A DNA stretch of 16,387 nt from Psilocybe azurescens (Eukaryota; Basidiomycota; Agaricomycetes; Agaricales; Agrocybaceae). Positions 16,128 to 16,387 of the stretch are shown piece by piece. A model generated the notes under the pieces. That model was not told the DNA's origin and ran no database searches. It saw only the letters and a list, made by a program, of their open reading frames with translations. A program made the translations under genes and the position numbers. Location of the stretch: positions 1 through 16,387 of the forward strand of contig JAJIRX010000257.1 in the NCBI GenBank assembly GCA_023853785.1, in the 5' to 3' direction. The first letter of the stretch is position 1, and every line of letters starts with the position of its first letter.

Positions 16128-16319
16128 ACTTCATCACTGCTGCTAGGCTCATGCGACTTCTCTCTATTGTCGATCGCATCCTCAATGCGCCGCCACCCTC
16201 TTGCCTTCTACCCGCCGCAAGGCTTCCGATTTGTACTTGAGGATGAGTTTCAACGCACTCCTTACAGGCCAGCAATTGTCGTAGTTGGTCAATACAGGCC
16301 AGTGGTCAGCGCCCATGGC
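16128..16319 (-). pseudogene. Exon-like remnant of an unrecognised fungal gene
   Basis: On the minus strand an acceptor (CACACAG at 16320) opens a 192-nt segment. It reads AMGADHWPVLTNYDNCWPVR, SALKLILKYKSEALRRVEGK, then in another frame RRIEDAIDNREKSHEPSSSD, and ends at a good donor (GTAAGT at 16127). The composition (aromatic/charged block, then a Lys/Arg-rich helix and an acidic Ser-rich tail) looks coding. One frame change lies near 16195 in a run of G. I do not know the family and do not assign a function. It is on the same strand as the two pseudogenes to its left. Confidence 0.4.
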
Positions 16320-16387
16320 CTGTGTGAAGTCAATACACATAGTTAAAGTGAAAATAGATCACACAACCATCTCACAGATTTTATTTA

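Noticed and set aside
16047..16346. 99-residue + strand frame
   Set aside because: The minus strand of the same stretch has an exon with good splice borders, and the + frame shows no motif.
1..16387. tRNA, rRNA, starship tyrosine recombinase or antiviral system genes
   Set aside because: I looked for their hallmark motifs and saw none.

Overview
The window looks like genomic DNA of a filamentous fungus, most likely a basidiomycete (Agaricomycetes). This is inferred from family resemblance: a Ty1/copia retrotransposon, a LINE whose ORF2 carries a ribonuclease H domain (Tad1/jockey-like), a decayed CBM1-GH5 cellulase, a decayed dual-specificity phosphatase of the type common in mushrooms, and introns of roughly 48-80 nt. 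No intact protein-coding gene is present. The first 11.9 kb is a nest of retrotransposons and the rest is a graveyard of small gene remnants.

Layout. 1-764: reverse-strand fragment of a copia element (gag, protease, start of integrase). 765-5749: a second copy of the same family on the + strand, complete from LTR to LTR (two 252-bp LTRs differing at 2 positions, half-tRNA-type primer site, gag-PR-INT-RT-RH order) but with about seven single-base frameshifts. 5750-6274 and 11367-11893: two halves of an older, 5'-truncated LINE on the - strand. 6275-11352: a full-length LINE of the same family, same strand, inserted into the older one, with a 14-bp target-site duplication and a poly(A) tail. 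11894-12300: AT-rich, hairpin-rich DNA with terminal inverted repeats, possibly a MITE. 12316-12384: GC-rich inverted repeats.

12648-13087: a four-exon small gene on the + strand whose splice phases all agree but which has one in-frame TGA. 13318-13780 (-): phosphatase pseudogene. 14405-15258 (-): CBM1-GH5 endoglucanase pseudogene. 16128-16319 (-): one exon-like remnant of an unrecognised gene. Nothing was recognised in 13926-14404 or 15261-16127.

Order of events (inference): the outer LINE landed first. The inner LINE then inserted into it. A copia element is now joined to the outer LINE on its right and to an inverted copia fragment on its left, with no shared target-site duplication, so at least one rearrangement or assembly join has occurred there. 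Most frameshifts are single-base length changes in short homopolymer runs, so sequencing error must be excluded before calling every element dead. I did not find a new defence or catalytic system. The most notable points are the nested structure, the half-tRNA priming site, a stop codon shared by both LINE copies, and the four-exon gene broken by a single TGA.
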